64,000 nucleotides of DNA from Nonomuraea sp. NBC_00507. GTDB taxonomy: Bacteria; Actinomycetota; Actinomycetes; Streptosporangiales; Streptosporangiaceae. The notes under the pieces were generated by a model. That model was not told the DNA's origin. It worked only from the letters and a program-made list of their open reading frames with translations, and made no database searches. Made by a program: the position numbers and the translations under genes. The first letter of the stretch is position 1, and every line of letters starts with the position of its first letter. This document shows positions 52,110 through 60,506 of the stretch, piece by piece. The DNA lies in the NCBI RefSeq assembly GCF_036013525.1, contig NZ_CP107853.1, forward strand, positions 868,001 through 932,000. Direction: 5' to 3'.

Positions 52110-53111
52110 GTGGACTCTCCGGACTCGGACTGGGCCGGCGTACGGCTCCATGTCGTCACTGGAAAGGGCGGCACGGGCAAGACGACCGTTGCCGCGGCGC
52201 TCGCCCTGGCACTGGCCGCGGGCGGCCGTAAGGTGCTCCTGGTCGAGGTGGAGGGCCGGCAGGGCATCGCGCAGATCTTCGATCTGCCGCCGCTGCCGTA
52301 CGAGGAACGCAGGATCGCCGTCGCGCCGTCCGGTGGGGACGTGTACGCGCTGGCGATCGACCCCGAAGAAGCCATGCTCGAGTACATGGAGATGTTCTAC
52401 GGGATGCGCCGGGCCGGCCGGGCGCTGACCAAGATGGGCATCGTCGACTTCGCCACCACCGTGGCGCCGGGCTTCCGCGACGTGCTGGTCACTGGCAAAA
52501 CCACCGAGGCGGTGCGCAGGCGGGGCAAGAACGGCCGCAGGATCTACGACGCGGTCGTGCTGGACGCGCCGCCCACCGGCCGCATCACGCGCTTCCTAAA
52601 CGTCACCAGGGAGGTCGCCGGGCTGGCCAAGGTGGGACCGATCAAGAACCACTCGGACCTCGTCAGCGGTGTCGTGAAATCTCCGGAGACGGCGGTGCAC
52701 TTCGTGACGCTGCTGGAAGAGATGCCCGTTCAGGAGACGCTCGACGGCATCGCGGAATTGCGTTCGGCCGGACTGCCCGCCGGTGGGATTTTCGTCAACA
52801 TGGTTCGTGAATCCCTGCTTCCACCGGCCGCTCTTGACACGGCTGTCAAGGGCCGTTTCGACGTCGGCGAGCTCGTGCTCGGGCTCAAGGCGGCGGGGCT
52901 GGCCGACGGCGCGGAGGCCGCGACGCTGGCCGGGTCGCTCGCCGAAGAGGTGGCCGAGCACGCCCGCCGCACCGAGCTTGAGCAGGCCGAACGCGAGTCG
53001 CTGGCCGAGGCCGGGCTGAAGAGGTATGAGCTGCCGCTGCTGGCCGACGGCGTGGACCTGGCGGGACTGTACGAGCTGGCAGAGAGCATCCGCACCCAGG
53101 GAGCAGCGTGA
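52110..53111 (+). CDS. ArsA/Get3-like ATPase, first of a pair
   Basis: A 333-residue anion-transporter-like ATPase of the deviant Walker type. The P-loop GKGGTGKT is at 18-25, with the signature Lys before the GG, the A-loop Asp in VVLDAPPTGR, and a helical C-terminal half. No arsenic-binding Cys cluster is seen. It resembles Rv3679 of M. tuberculosis, which forms a heteromeric complex with Rv3680 (BagA/BagB). GTG 52110 is probably leaderless. Coupled to the next gene by a 4-bp overlap. Confidence 0.9.
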   Translation: MDSPDSDWAGVRLHVVTGKGGTGKTTVAAALALALAAGGRKVLLVEVEGRQGIAQIFDLPPLPYEERRIAVAPSGGDVYALAIDPEEAMLEYMEMFYGMRRAGRALTKMGIVDFATTVAPGFRDVLVTGKTTEAVRRRGKNGRRIYDAVVLDAPPTGRITRFLNVTREVAGLAKVGPIKNHSDLVSGVVKSPETAVHFVTLLEEMPVQETLDGIAELRSAGLPAGGIFVNMVRESLLPPAALDTAVKGRFDVGELVLGLKAAGLADGAEAATLAGSLAEEVAEHARRTELEQAERESLAEAGLKRYELPLLADGVDLAGLYELAESIRTQGAA

Positions 53112-54235
53112 AGAAGCCCACCAGGCTGGACATCGACGCGATACTCGACGACCCCGGCACCAGGATCATCGTCTGCTGCGGCGCCGGCGGCGTGGGCAAG
53201 ACCACGACCGCGGCGGCGCTGGGGTTGCGCGCGGCCGAGCGCGGCAGGTGCGCCGTCGTGCTGACCGTGGACCCGGCGCGACGGCTGGCGCAGTCGATGG
53301 GGCTCACCGAGCTGGACAACACTCCTCGGCTGATCAGCTCACCGGACGGCGACGGCCAGCTCTACGCCATGATGCTCGACATGAAGCGCACGTTCGACGA
53401 GATCATCGAGGCGCACGCCGATCCCGAGCGGGCCCGCCAGATCCTGTCGAACCCCTTCTACCAGTCGCTGTCCTCCAGCTTCTCCGGCACGCAGGAGTAC
53501 ATGGCCATGGAGAAGCTGGGCCAGCTGCGCCGCTCCGACGAGTGGGACCTGATCGTCGTGGACACGCCGCCGTCACGCTCGGCGCTCGACTTCCTCGACG
53601 CTCCCGAGCGGCTCGGGCGCTTCCTTGACGGCCGGTTCATCCGGCTGCTGACCGCTCCGGCCAAGGCCGGGGGGCGCAGCGCGTTCCGGCTGCTCAACGC
53701 CGGGTTCGGGCTGATGGCCGGGGCCATGACCAAACTGCTCGGCGCGCAGGTGATCAAGGATCTGCAGACGTTCGTGTCCGCGCTCGACGCCGTGTTCGGC
53801 GGGTTCCGGCAGCGGGCGGAGATGACGTACAAGCTGCTGCAGGCCCCTGGCACGGCCTTCCTCGTGGTGGCCACGCCGGAGCGCGACGCGATGCGCGAGG
53901 CGTCCTACTTCGTCGAACGGCTCGCCGAGGAACGTATGCCCCTGGCCGGCCTGGTGGTCAACCGGGTGCACATGTCCCCTGCCGTCGCGCTCTCAGCGGC
54001 CCGTAGCGCCGCCGCGGCCGAGGACCTGGAGTCCCGGGGCGAACACGAGCTGACCACCGCCGTGCTGCGGCTGCACGCCGGGCGGATGCAACTCAAGGCC
54101 CGCGAGAGCCGCGAGCGCGAACACTTCGTCTCGGCCCACCCCACGGTGCCCGTGGCGCAGGTCCGCGCCATGTCCGAAGACGTTCACGATCTTGCCGGGT
54201 TGCGGCAGATCGGGGAGCTGCTGGCGAGCACGTAG
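53108..54235 (+). CDS. ArsA/Get3-like ATPase, second of a pair
   Basis: A 375-residue partner ATPase. The P-loop CGAGGVGKTT is at 24-33, the Walker B is in LIVVDTPPSRSALDFLDAP, and LTVDPARRLAQSMG is a switch region of the Get3/ArsA class. Its GTG overlaps the stop of the first gene. Orthologue of Rv3680. Client proteins or ligands are unknown. Confidence 0.9.
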   Translation: MKKPTRLDIDAILDDPGTRIIVCCGAGGVGKTTTAAALGLRAAERGRCAVVLTVDPARRLAQSMGLTELDNTPRLISSPDGDGQLYAMMLDMKRTFDEIIEAHADPERARQILSNPFYQSLSSSFSGTQEYMAMEKLGQLRRSDEWDLIVVDTPPSRSALDFLDAPERLGRFLDGRFIRLLTAPAKAGGRSAFRLLNAGFGLMAGAMTKLLGAQVIKDLQTFVSALDAVFGGFRQRAEMTYKLLQAPGTAFLVVATPERDAMREASYFVERLAEERMPLAGLVVNRVHMSPAVALSAARSAAAAEDLESRGEHELTTAVLRLHAGRMQLKARESREREHFVSAHPTVPVAQVRAMSEDVHDLAGLRQIGELLAST

Positions 54236-54248
54236 TCGTCTCATAAAA

Positions 54249-54277
54249 GTACGGCCGGCGGACGGCGCCGGCCGTAC
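54249..54277. terminator. Bidirectional terminator between the ArsA pair and wblA
   Basis: Arms GTACGGCCGGCG (54249-54260) and CGCCGGCCGTAC (54266-54277) form a perfect 12-bp stem, placed between convergent genes. Confidence 0.75.
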
Positions 54278-54296
54278 ACGGCTCGCCGGGCTTGGC

Positions 54297-54593
54297 TCAG
54301 CCCGCGATCAACTCATTGGTCCGCTCGTACTCTTCCTTCGCCGACTCGAGCAGCTCTCGCCACGAGTCCACGTCGGGTCGCCGTCGCAGGAGCGCGCGAC
54401 GTTCCCGTTCGGTCATACCGCCCCACACCCCGAACTCGATGCGATTGTCCAGCGCATCGGCGAGGCATTCAGTACGGACCGGGCAACCCCGGCAGATGAG
54501 CTTCGCCCTGTTCTGCGCGGCGCCCTGCACGAACAGGGCATCCGGATCCGCACCTTTACAGGCGGCACGGGAGGTCCAATCCGTGATCCACAT
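54297..54593 (-). CDS. wblA: WhiB-family iron-sulfur regulator (WblA/WhiB4 type)
   Basis: A 98-residue Wbl protein. Four cluster Cys at 12, 34, 37 and 43 are followed by the G-V-W-G-G turn (56-60) and a basic C-terminal region (TERERRALLRRRP) for DNA or sigma contact. FVQGAAQNRAKLICRGCPVR matches WblA of Streptomyces, a developmental and antibiotic regulator, and WhiB4 of mycobacteria. ATG at 54593 has GGGGAGTGGGG upstream; the longer frame from 54629 is less likely. Divergent from the PBP gene, as in relatives. Confidence 0.94.
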   Translation of the reverse strand: MWITDWTSRAACKGADPDALFVQGAAQNRAKLICRGCPVRTECLADALDNRIEFGVWGGMTERERRALLRRRPDVDSWRELLESAKEEYERTNELIAG

Positions 54594-54835
54594 TTTCGAC
54601 CCCACTCCCCTTAGGTGGTCAGTCGTCATTTGGGGCCGACGGGCGCGGGCGCCGAGCCTCCGTATTCAGTTGCCGCAGAGGAGAACGTACGCAACGAGAC
54701 GTTCGGGCCGACAGACCCCAGAGGACCAAATTCTCGCGGCAGTCTTGACCGGGAATGACTAGTCACCCCCACCAGTCAAGGCGAAATGGGGGTCGGATAC
54801 CGAAAACGTCAGGCTTTCCACGTACTCTTGGATGC

Positions 54836-57103
54836 GTGCAAGCGCAGCGCAAAGATCGCTCCAACCCCATCCTGGCTCTCCTGCGTCTGATCATCGCGGG
54901 GACCGCCGCTGGGGTGCTCGCGGCCGCCGTGGCCTTGCCTGCGGTCGGCGGCGCGGGAGTGTCGGCGAAGAGCGCCGTCGAGGCCCTCGACCTCAAGCCC
55001 GAAGAGCTCGACGAACCCCCTCTTCCCGAGCGCACGATCCTCCAAGACGCCAACGGCAAGGAGATCGGGCGTTTCTACTACGAGAACCGCCAGTCCGTAC
55101 GCCTCGATCAGGTCGCCCCGATCATGCGGACCGCCCTGATCGCGATCGAGGACTTCCGTTTCTACCAGCACGGGCCGATCGATGTGGAAGGAACGGCCAG
55201 AGCGCTCCTCAAGAATTTGACGCAGGGTGGCGTGACGCAGGGCGGCTCGTCGATCACCCAGCAGTACGTCAAGCAGGTGCTGGTCAACAAGGCCGAGACG
55301 CCGGAGGAGCAGGCGGCGGCCATCGCCCCGACACTCTCCCGCAAACTGGCCGAGCTGCGCTACGCAATGGCCATCGAGGAGAAATACGCCAAGGACCAGA
55401 TCCTCGAGAAATATCTCAACATCGCCTACTTCGGCGCCGGCGCCCACGGCATCCAGGCAGCGGCCAAGCGCTTCTTCGACAAGCCCGCCTCCGAGCTCAC
55501 CCTCGTCGAGGCCGCCACGCTGGCCGGCGCCGTGCAAAACCCCGCCAGGACCGACCCCAACGTCGGCCCCGAGTCGCGGGAGCGGCTGCTGCAGCGGCGT
55601 AACACCGTGCTGGACCGCATGGTCCAGATCGGCAACATCACGCCGCAGGAGGCCGCCGAGGCCAAGGTGAAGAAGCTGGGATACAAGGACGTCGAGTTCC
55701 CCGGCGGCTGCGAGGCCAGCAAATATCCGTACTTCTGCCTCTACGTCCAGTACGAGATCCTCAACAACGAGGAGTTCGGCAAGAACCCGGACGAGCGGAG
55801 GAAGCTGCTCCAGCGGGGCGGTCTGACGATCAAGACCACCATCGACCCCAAGATGCAGGCCGCCGCCGACAAGGCCATCAAGGAGTTCGTCTCCCGCAAG
55901 GACAAGCCCGTGGCCTCGCAGGCCATGGTCGTCCCCGGCACCGGCGAGATCAAGGCGATGGCCGCCTCGCGGACGTTCGGCGGGAGCAAGAAGAAGAACG
56001 AGATGAGCTACAACATCGTGGCCGACGCGGCACACGGTGGCGGCACCGGCTTCCAGCAAGGCTCGACCGCCAAGGTCTACACGCTGGCCGCGGCGCTGGA
56101 AGAGGGCTTGAAGTACGGCGACGGCTTCCCCGCGCCCGCCGGCTACCGGGCGGGCGGTTACAGCACGTTCAAGAACTGCAAGGGCCAGAACGTCGGCGAC
56201 CCGTCGCACGAGGTGCGCAACTCCAGCGAGGGCGGCGGCGGCTTCAAGACCCTGGAGAGCGGCACGTGGGGCTCGGTCAACACGTTCTTCATCAAGCTCC
56301 AGGAGAAGGTCGGGCTCTGCAGCGTGGTCAAGATGGCCAAGAAGCTCGGGGTCAAGCGGGCCGACGGCCAGAAGCTGTCTGAGGTGGAGACGTTCACGCT
56401 GGGGGTCAACGAGGTCGATCCGATCACGATCGCCAGCTCCTACGCGGTCTTCGCCTCGCGCGGGCAATACTGCAAGCCGCTGGCCATCACCGAGATCAAG
56501 GACAGGAACGGCAAGGCCAAGCAGTACAAGCCCAAGTGCTCGCAGGTCCTGGAGGAAGAGGTCGCGGACGCGGTCAACGGCATCCTGTCCGGCGTGTTCA
56601 CCAAGGGCACGATGCGCGAGGTCGGCGGCATCGGCCGGGACGCGGCGGGCAAGACCGGCACCACCGACAACTACATGTCGGCCTGGTTCGCCGGCTACAC
56701 GCCGAACCTGGCCTCAGCGGTCAGCCTGGGCGACCCGCGCGGCGCCTCCGGCCACAAGCTGACCAGCATCACGATCGGCGGACGCTACTACTCGTACGTG
56801 TACGGGGCGTCCATCTCGGGGCGGATCTGGAAAGAATCCATGATCGACGCCTTGAAGGGGATCGAGGCGGTCGACTTCACGCCGGTGGACCGATCGCGCT
56901 TCGGCGGGTGCACGGAGCAGTGTGCGCCCAAGCCCAAGAAGGAGAAGAAGGACGAGGAAGGGCCCAGGGACGGCGACCCGTTCGACATCTTCGACCCGCC
57001 GGACAACGGCGACGGGCCGCCGGAGGGGGACGGGCCGGGCAACAACGGCGACGGGCGCGGCCGCGGCGGCGACGCCGGCCCCATCGTCGTCCCCGGCGAC
57101 TGA
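54836..57103 (+). CDS. Class A penicillin-binding protein (PonA2-like)
   Basis: A 755-residue bifunctional peptidoglycan synthase: one N-terminal membrane anchor (about 15-40), a glycosyltransferase-51 domain (about 75-255; catalytic Glu in IAIEDFRFYQHGP, and QGGSSITQQYVKQ), and a transpeptidase domain. The active Ser is in GSTAK, with SVN and KTGTTDN boxes. The tail (about 700-755) is Asp/Gly/Pro-rich and disordered. It lacks the PASTA domain of PonA2. GTG at 54836 is preferred (possibly leaderless, with TACTCT about 11 bp upstream). Next to wblA, as in Rv3681c-Rv3682. Confidence 0.93.
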   Translation: MQAQRKDRSNPILALLRLIIAGTAAGVLAAAVALPAVGGAGVSAKSAVEALDLKPEELDEPPLPERTILQDANGKEIGRFYYENRQSVRLDQVAPIMRTALIAIEDFRFYQHGPIDVEGTARALLKNLTQGGVTQGGSSITQQYVKQVLVNKAETPEEQAAAIAPTLSRKLAELRYAMAIEEKYAKDQILEKYLNIAYFGAGAHGIQAAAKRFFDKPASELTLVEAATLAGAVQNPARTDPNVGPESRERLLQRRNTVLDRMVQIGNITPQEAAEAKVKKLGYKDVEFPGGCEASKYPYFCLYVQYEILNNEEFGKNPDERRKLLQRGGLTIKTTIDPKMQAAADKAIKEFVSRKDKPVASQAMVVPGTGEIKAMAASRTFGGSKKKNEMSYNIVADAAHGGGTGFQQGSTAKVYTLAAALEEGLKYGDGFPAPAGYRAGGYSTFKNCKGQNVGDPSHEVRNSSEGGGGFKTLESGTWGSVNTFFIKLQEKVGLCSVVKMAKKLGVKRADGQKLSEVETFTLGVNEVDPITIASSYAVFASRGQYCKPLAITEIKDRNGKAKQYKPKCSQVLEEEVADAVNGILSGVFTKGTMREVGGIGRDAAGKTGTTDNYMSAWFAGYTPNLASAVSLGDPRGASGHKLTSITIGGRYYSYVYGASISGRIWKESMIDALKGIEAVDFTPVDRSRFGGCTEQCAPKPKKEKKDEEGPRDGDPFDIFDPPDNGDGPPEGDGPGNNGDGRGRGGDAGPIVVPGD

Positions 57104-57464
57104 GCCGGTCACCCACCACGGGCCTGCGCGAGACCCGGCCAGGGGCCTGCGCGAGACCCGCCACGGGTCAGCAGGCCCAGCCGCAGGTCTCCGACGCTGT
57201 CGGCCGATCATCGCCACCGCTTACCGGGGCCGCATCGCGATCGCCACCGCTCACCGAGGACCCATCGCGATCGTCACCGCCGCTTCCTGCACCTCGTCCC
57301 GGCCTCGCCCCCTGAGGGCCCTGCACCGAAGCGCGGCGAGTGGCGACGAACGCAGGCGATCGTGCCGACCGGCGGCGGCGAAGCGGGCCTGTACAGCGGT
57401 GGCGGGCGTCAGCCGGCGACCAAAGGGGCCCTGGCGGCCAAAGGGGCCCTGGCGGTGGCGGGCG
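57104..57464. other. Intergenic region after the PBP gene with short repeats
   Basis: About 360 bp between convergent genes. Direct repeats: GCCTGCGCGAGACCCG twice (57123-57165), ATCGCGATCGCCACCGCT-like units twice (57205-57280), and AAAGGGGCCCTGGCGG twice (57421-57455). No gene. Confidence 0.55.
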
Positions 57465-57923
57465 TCAGCCTGCGGCCAAGCGGGCCCGGACGGTGGCAGC
57501 CACCCGACCCCCCTCGGCCCTCCCCGCGACCTTCGGATTGACGACCTTCATGACCTGGCCCATGGCCTGCGGCCCGGAGGCGCCGGCCTCGGCGATGGCG
57601 GCGTCGACGAGCTCGACCAGCTCCTCGTCGGACAGCTGCGCCGGCAGGTAAGCCTCCAGCACCGCCTGCTCGTCCAGCTCCGCCTGCGCCTGCTCGGCGC
57701 GCCCGGCGTTGCTGAACGCCTCCGCCGCTTCCCGCCGCTTCTTGGCCTCCTTGGTCAGCACCTTGATGATCTCGTCATCCGAAAGCTCCCTGGCCTGCTT
57801 GCCAGCGACCTCCTCGACGTTCACCGCGGCCAGTGCCATGCGAATCGTCCGGAGACGGACCTCGTCCCGGCTCTTCAGCGAGGCCGTCAGATCGGCCTTC
57901 AGCTTGTCTTTCAATGCGCTCAT
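57465..57923 (-). CDS. GatB/YqeY domain protein
   Basis: A 152-residue YqeY-type protein. It has an N-terminal helical domain (RLRTIRMALAAVNVEEVAGK) and the C-terminal tail domain (YLPAQLSDEELVELVDAAI, QAMGQVMKVVNPKVAGRAEGG) also found in GatB. It has been suggested to act near tRNA amidotransferase, but its own activity is unknown. ATG at 57923 is chosen (MSALKDKL); 57932 is possible. Confidence 0.9.
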   Translation of the reverse strand: MSALKDKLKADLTASLKSRDEVRLRTIRMALAAVNVEEVAGKQARELSDDEIIKVLTKEAKKRREAAEAFSNAGRAEQAQAELDEQAVLEAYLPAQLSDEELVELVDAAIAEAGASGPQAMGQVMKVVNPKVAGRAEGGRVAATVRARLAAG

Positions 57924-57982
57924 GCGGTCCATCTTGCCGCCTGCGCGGACACCTCGCGCCGGATGTCGGGCATCATGAGTAG

Positions 57983-58876
57983 GTGAGGAAAGCCGTCGCA
58001 GTACCTCTGTCCATGCTCGGTCTCGGCCTGGCCGGGCTGGGTTACGCCTCTGTGGTGGAGCGCAACTCGTTCCGGCTGCGCCGCTTCGACGTGCCCGTGC
58101 TCGAGCGCGGCCAGCGTCCCGTGCGCGTCCTCCACCTGTCGGACCTGCATCTGACGCCACGCCGCACGATGCTCATCAACTGGGTCCGCTCGCTGGGCGC
58201 GCTCAAGCCGGACCTGGTCGTCAACACCGGCGACTCGATCGCCCACCCGGACGCCGTGCCCTCGCTCCTCCACGCCCTGGAGCCGCTGCTGTCCCGCCCG
58301 GGCCTGTTCGTCTACGGCTCCAACGACCTCTACGCCCCGAAGCCGAAGAACCCGGCCCGCTACCTGTGGCGCACGTCCAGAAACGAACGCCGCCAGCACA
58401 TACCCAACCTCCCCTGGGAGGAACTGGGGGCAGGCATGGCGTCCGAGGGCTGGCTCGACATGAACAACACCACGGCCCGCATCAAGGTGGCCGACCTCGA
58501 CGTGGCAGTGGCCGGCATCCACGACTCCCACATCTCCCGCGACCGCTACGACCTGGTGGCCGGACCCGCCCCGGCGGACGCCGACCTCCGCCTGGGCGTC
58601 ATGCACTCGCCGGAGCCCCGCAACATGAGCCTCTTCGCCGCCGACGGCTACCAGCTCCTGCTGGCCGGCCACACCCACGGCGGCCAGCTCTGCATCCCGT
58701 TCTACGGCGCCCTGGTGACCAACTGCGGCATCGACCGCGCCAGGGTGAAGGGCTTGAGCCACCACGAGTCCGCCTGGCTCCACGTGTCCGCCGGCCTCGG
58801 CACCTCCCCGTACGCACCTGCCCGCTTCGCCTGCTTCCCCGAGGCCTCCCTCCTCACCCTCGTCCCCCGGAGATAA
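57983..58876 (+). CDS. Metallophosphoesterase (YkuE/Rv3683-like)
   Basis: A 297-residue calcineurin-like phosphoesterase with an N-terminal hydrophobic anchor (about 5-22). Metal motifs are in HLSDLHLTP, VNTGDSI, YGSNDLY and LLAGHTHGGQL. The third motif has GSND in place of the common GNHD, as in many actinobacterial members. The substrate is unknown. It is divergent from the YqeY gene with a 59-bp gap. Counterpart of Rv3683. Confidence 0.9.
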   Translation: MRKAVAVPLSMLGLGLAGLGYASVVERNSFRLRRFDVPVLERGQRPVRVLHLSDLHLTPRRTMLINWVRSLGALKPDLVVNTGDSIAHPDAVPSLLHALEPLLSRPGLFVYGSNDLYAPKPKNPARYLWRTSRNERRQHIPNLPWEELGAGMASEGWLDMNNTTARIKVADLDVAVAGIHDSHISRDRYDLVAGPAPADADLRLGVMHSPEPRNMSLFAADGYQLLLAGHTHGGQLCIPFYGALVTNCGIDRARVKGLSHHESAWLHVSAGLGTSPYAPARFACFPEASLLTLVPRR

Positions 58877-58941
58877 AGGCGGTCACAACCACCTTGAGAG
58901 TCCGCTAGACTTTTCCAAGCACGCGCAAGACCGGCGTGCGC

Positions 58942-59015
58942 CGGGGTGTAGCGCAGCTTGGCAGCGCGCTTCGTTCGGGACGAAGAGGTCGTGGGTTCAA
59001 ATCCCGCCACCCCGA
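58942..59015 (+). tRNA. tRNA-Pro(CGG)
   Basis: A 74-nt cloverleaf. The acceptor stem is CGGGGTG with CACCCCG, discriminator A. The anticodon stem CTTCG/CGAAG holds loop TTCGGGA, anticodon CGG. The T-arm GTGGG-TTCAAAT-CCCGC follows. No CCA is encoded. A 14-bp terminator follows at once. pSAM2-type elements insert into tRNA-Pro, and the neighbouring integrase gene points to this site as attB; its 3' half is expected to be the att core. Confidence 0.96.
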
Positions 59016-59023
59016 CCCAGCTC

Positions 59024-59058
59024 AAAGGCCACTTCCAATCGCTGGAAGTGGCCTTTTT
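59024..59058. terminator. tRNA terminator
   Basis: Arms AAAGGCCACTTCCA (59024-59037) and TGGAAGTGGCCTTT (59043-59056) with a T-tract on the plus strand and an A-tract on the other side. It can end both the tRNA and, from the opposite side, the integrase transcript. Confidence 0.85.
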
Positions 59059-59092
59059 GATCTTCTGGCAGCTACTTCGGCAGCAGTTGCGG

Positions 59093-60313
59093 CTACCGGT
59101 CCAGGCTGTCACCGAGACGCTTGAGCGCCTTCCTGGTCTCCTCGGACGGGACATGGGTATAGATCTCCATCGTGACCTTGATATCGCTGTGCCGCAGGAT
59201 TTGCATGGCCACCCTCGGGTGAACGTCCAGCGCGGCGAGAAGAGACGCGCACGTGTGGCGCGTGTCATGAATCGTGATCTTCCGGACTCCAGCCTTCCGG
59301 CATCGGGTATCGAAGCGCCGGTTGAAGTTCCTCGGCTCGAACGGCGTGCCGTACTCAGTGGTGAAGACGAACCCGGAGTCGATCCAGGCGTCTCCAGCAC
59401 GGTCTTGGGCATCAGCCTGGCTTTTCTCCCGCTTGCGAAACGCCGTTACGCAGATCTCTGGCAGCGGCAGAACGGCATCGGACGCTTCCGTCTTGGTCTC
59501 GCGGTGGTGAAGTTGCCGCCTGACCCGTTGGAGCTGCCGGGAGACATCCAGTTCTGCCAAGTCGAGGTTGACACGATCCCAGGTAAGGCCGAGCAGTTCA
59601 CCCTTACGTAGGCCCAGAACGAGGATCAGTACGTAGGCGGCATACAGAGGATCGGTGTCTTGCCTGGCCGATTCGAGGAACTGACGGGCTTCCTCTACGC
59701 TCCAAGGTTTGATCTTCCGCTTGCGCTTGGCGGACAGCCGCACCGCTGTTGCCGGGTTCTTGCTGATCAACTCTTCAGACAGGGCCACGTTGAGCGCACT
59801 TCGCAACACGCCACGAGCGTCCTTGATCGTCCGATCGGATGCGATCTGCTTGCAACAGCGGCCAAGGGCGCAGCATCGGGGTTGACGCCGCCTTTCGTCC
59901 TTGCCCTGGGCGCAGCACTGACAGGTCACGCGGAGCTTGTTGATCCACAAGCGAATGTCGCGTACCTGGATCTGGTCGAGGCGTTTGGTGCCGAGATGGG
60001 GCTTAATGTAGAGCCGGACCATGGTTTCGTACGTGCTCGCGGTCAACGGTGCGAGATCGGTGACAACGACCTCACGAAGCCAATAATCGAGGAAGTCGCC
60101 AAGCCGAGGCAGGTCAGAGGCCACCGGGCCTTCCCGGGCTTGGGCGTGAAGCTTGAGCCATTTCCGTTTGGCATCTTCGTAGGTCTTGGCCCGGAAGTAC
60201 TTGCGACGTCGTAACCCGTCCGGACCAGTGACCCAGACGAAGCCGCGATAGCCGCCCTCAGCGGGGTAGATCGAACCTTCTCCGTTCCCGCGTCGTCTCT
60301 TGCCCTTGCTCAC
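59093..60313 (-). CDS. int: Tyrosine-recombinase integrase of the AICE
   Basis: A 406-residue phage-type integrase: AP2-like arm-binding domain (1-60), SAM-like core-binding domain (about 70-190) and the catalytic domain. The active residues are R236, H349-x-x-R352, H375 and Y385. A Cys-rich stretch (131-154, seven Cys) is inserted in the core-binding domain, a feature of Streptomyces pSAM2-like integrases. GTG at 60313 follows AGGAGC by 7 bases and overlaps the xis stop (GTGA). Acts at the tRNA-Pro site 78 bp away. Confidence 0.94.
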   Translation of the reverse strand: MSKGKRRRGNGEGSIYPAEGGYRGFVWVTGPDGLRRRKYFRAKTYEDAKRKWLKLHAQAREGPVASDLPRLGDFLDYWLREVVVTDLAPLTASTYETMVRLYIKPHLGTKRLDQIQVRDIRLWINKLRVTCQCCAQGKDERRRQPRCCALGRCCKQIASDRTIKDARGVLRSALNVALSEELISKNPATAVRLSAKRKRKIKPWSVEEARQFLESARQDTDPLYAAYVLILVLGLRKGELLGLTWDRVNLDLAELDVSRQLQRVRRQLHHRETKTEASDAVLPLPEICVTAFRKREKSQADAQDRAGDAWIDSGFVFTTEYGTPFEPRNFNRRFDTRCRKAGVRKITIHDTRHTCASLLAALDVHPRVAMQILRHSDIKVTMEIYTHVPSEETRKALKRLGDSLDR

Positions 60314-60501
60314 GGATGTTGCTCCTCTGCGATCTTGGCTACGTACTCGTCCACCCACTCGGGGAGGATGCGGCGGTGTCGTCCGTGCTTGATGCTGCGG
60401 ATCTCACCTGACAGCACCAAGAACTTGGTCTTGGTTAGGCCGAAGTTGAGCATCTCGGCGACCTCGGCGATCGTGTGCCACTTCTTGATGATCACGGTCA
60501 T
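60310..60501 (-). CDS. xis: Excisionase (Xis/AlpA-type HTH)
   Basis: A 63-residue winged-helix protein of the MerR/AlpA excisionase class (HTIAEVAEMLNFGLTKTKFLVLSGEIRS, region 10-38). It directs excision with Int. ATG at 60501 has GGGAGGTG 6 bases upstream; the GTG inside that site gives a longer frame but too close a start. It lies 6 bp after repSA, the pSAM2 order. Confidence 0.92.
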   Translation of the reverse strand: MTVIIKKWHTIAEVAEMLNFGLTKTKFLVLSGEIRSIKHGRHRRILPEWVDEYVAKIAEEQHP

Positions 60502-60506
60502 GATGT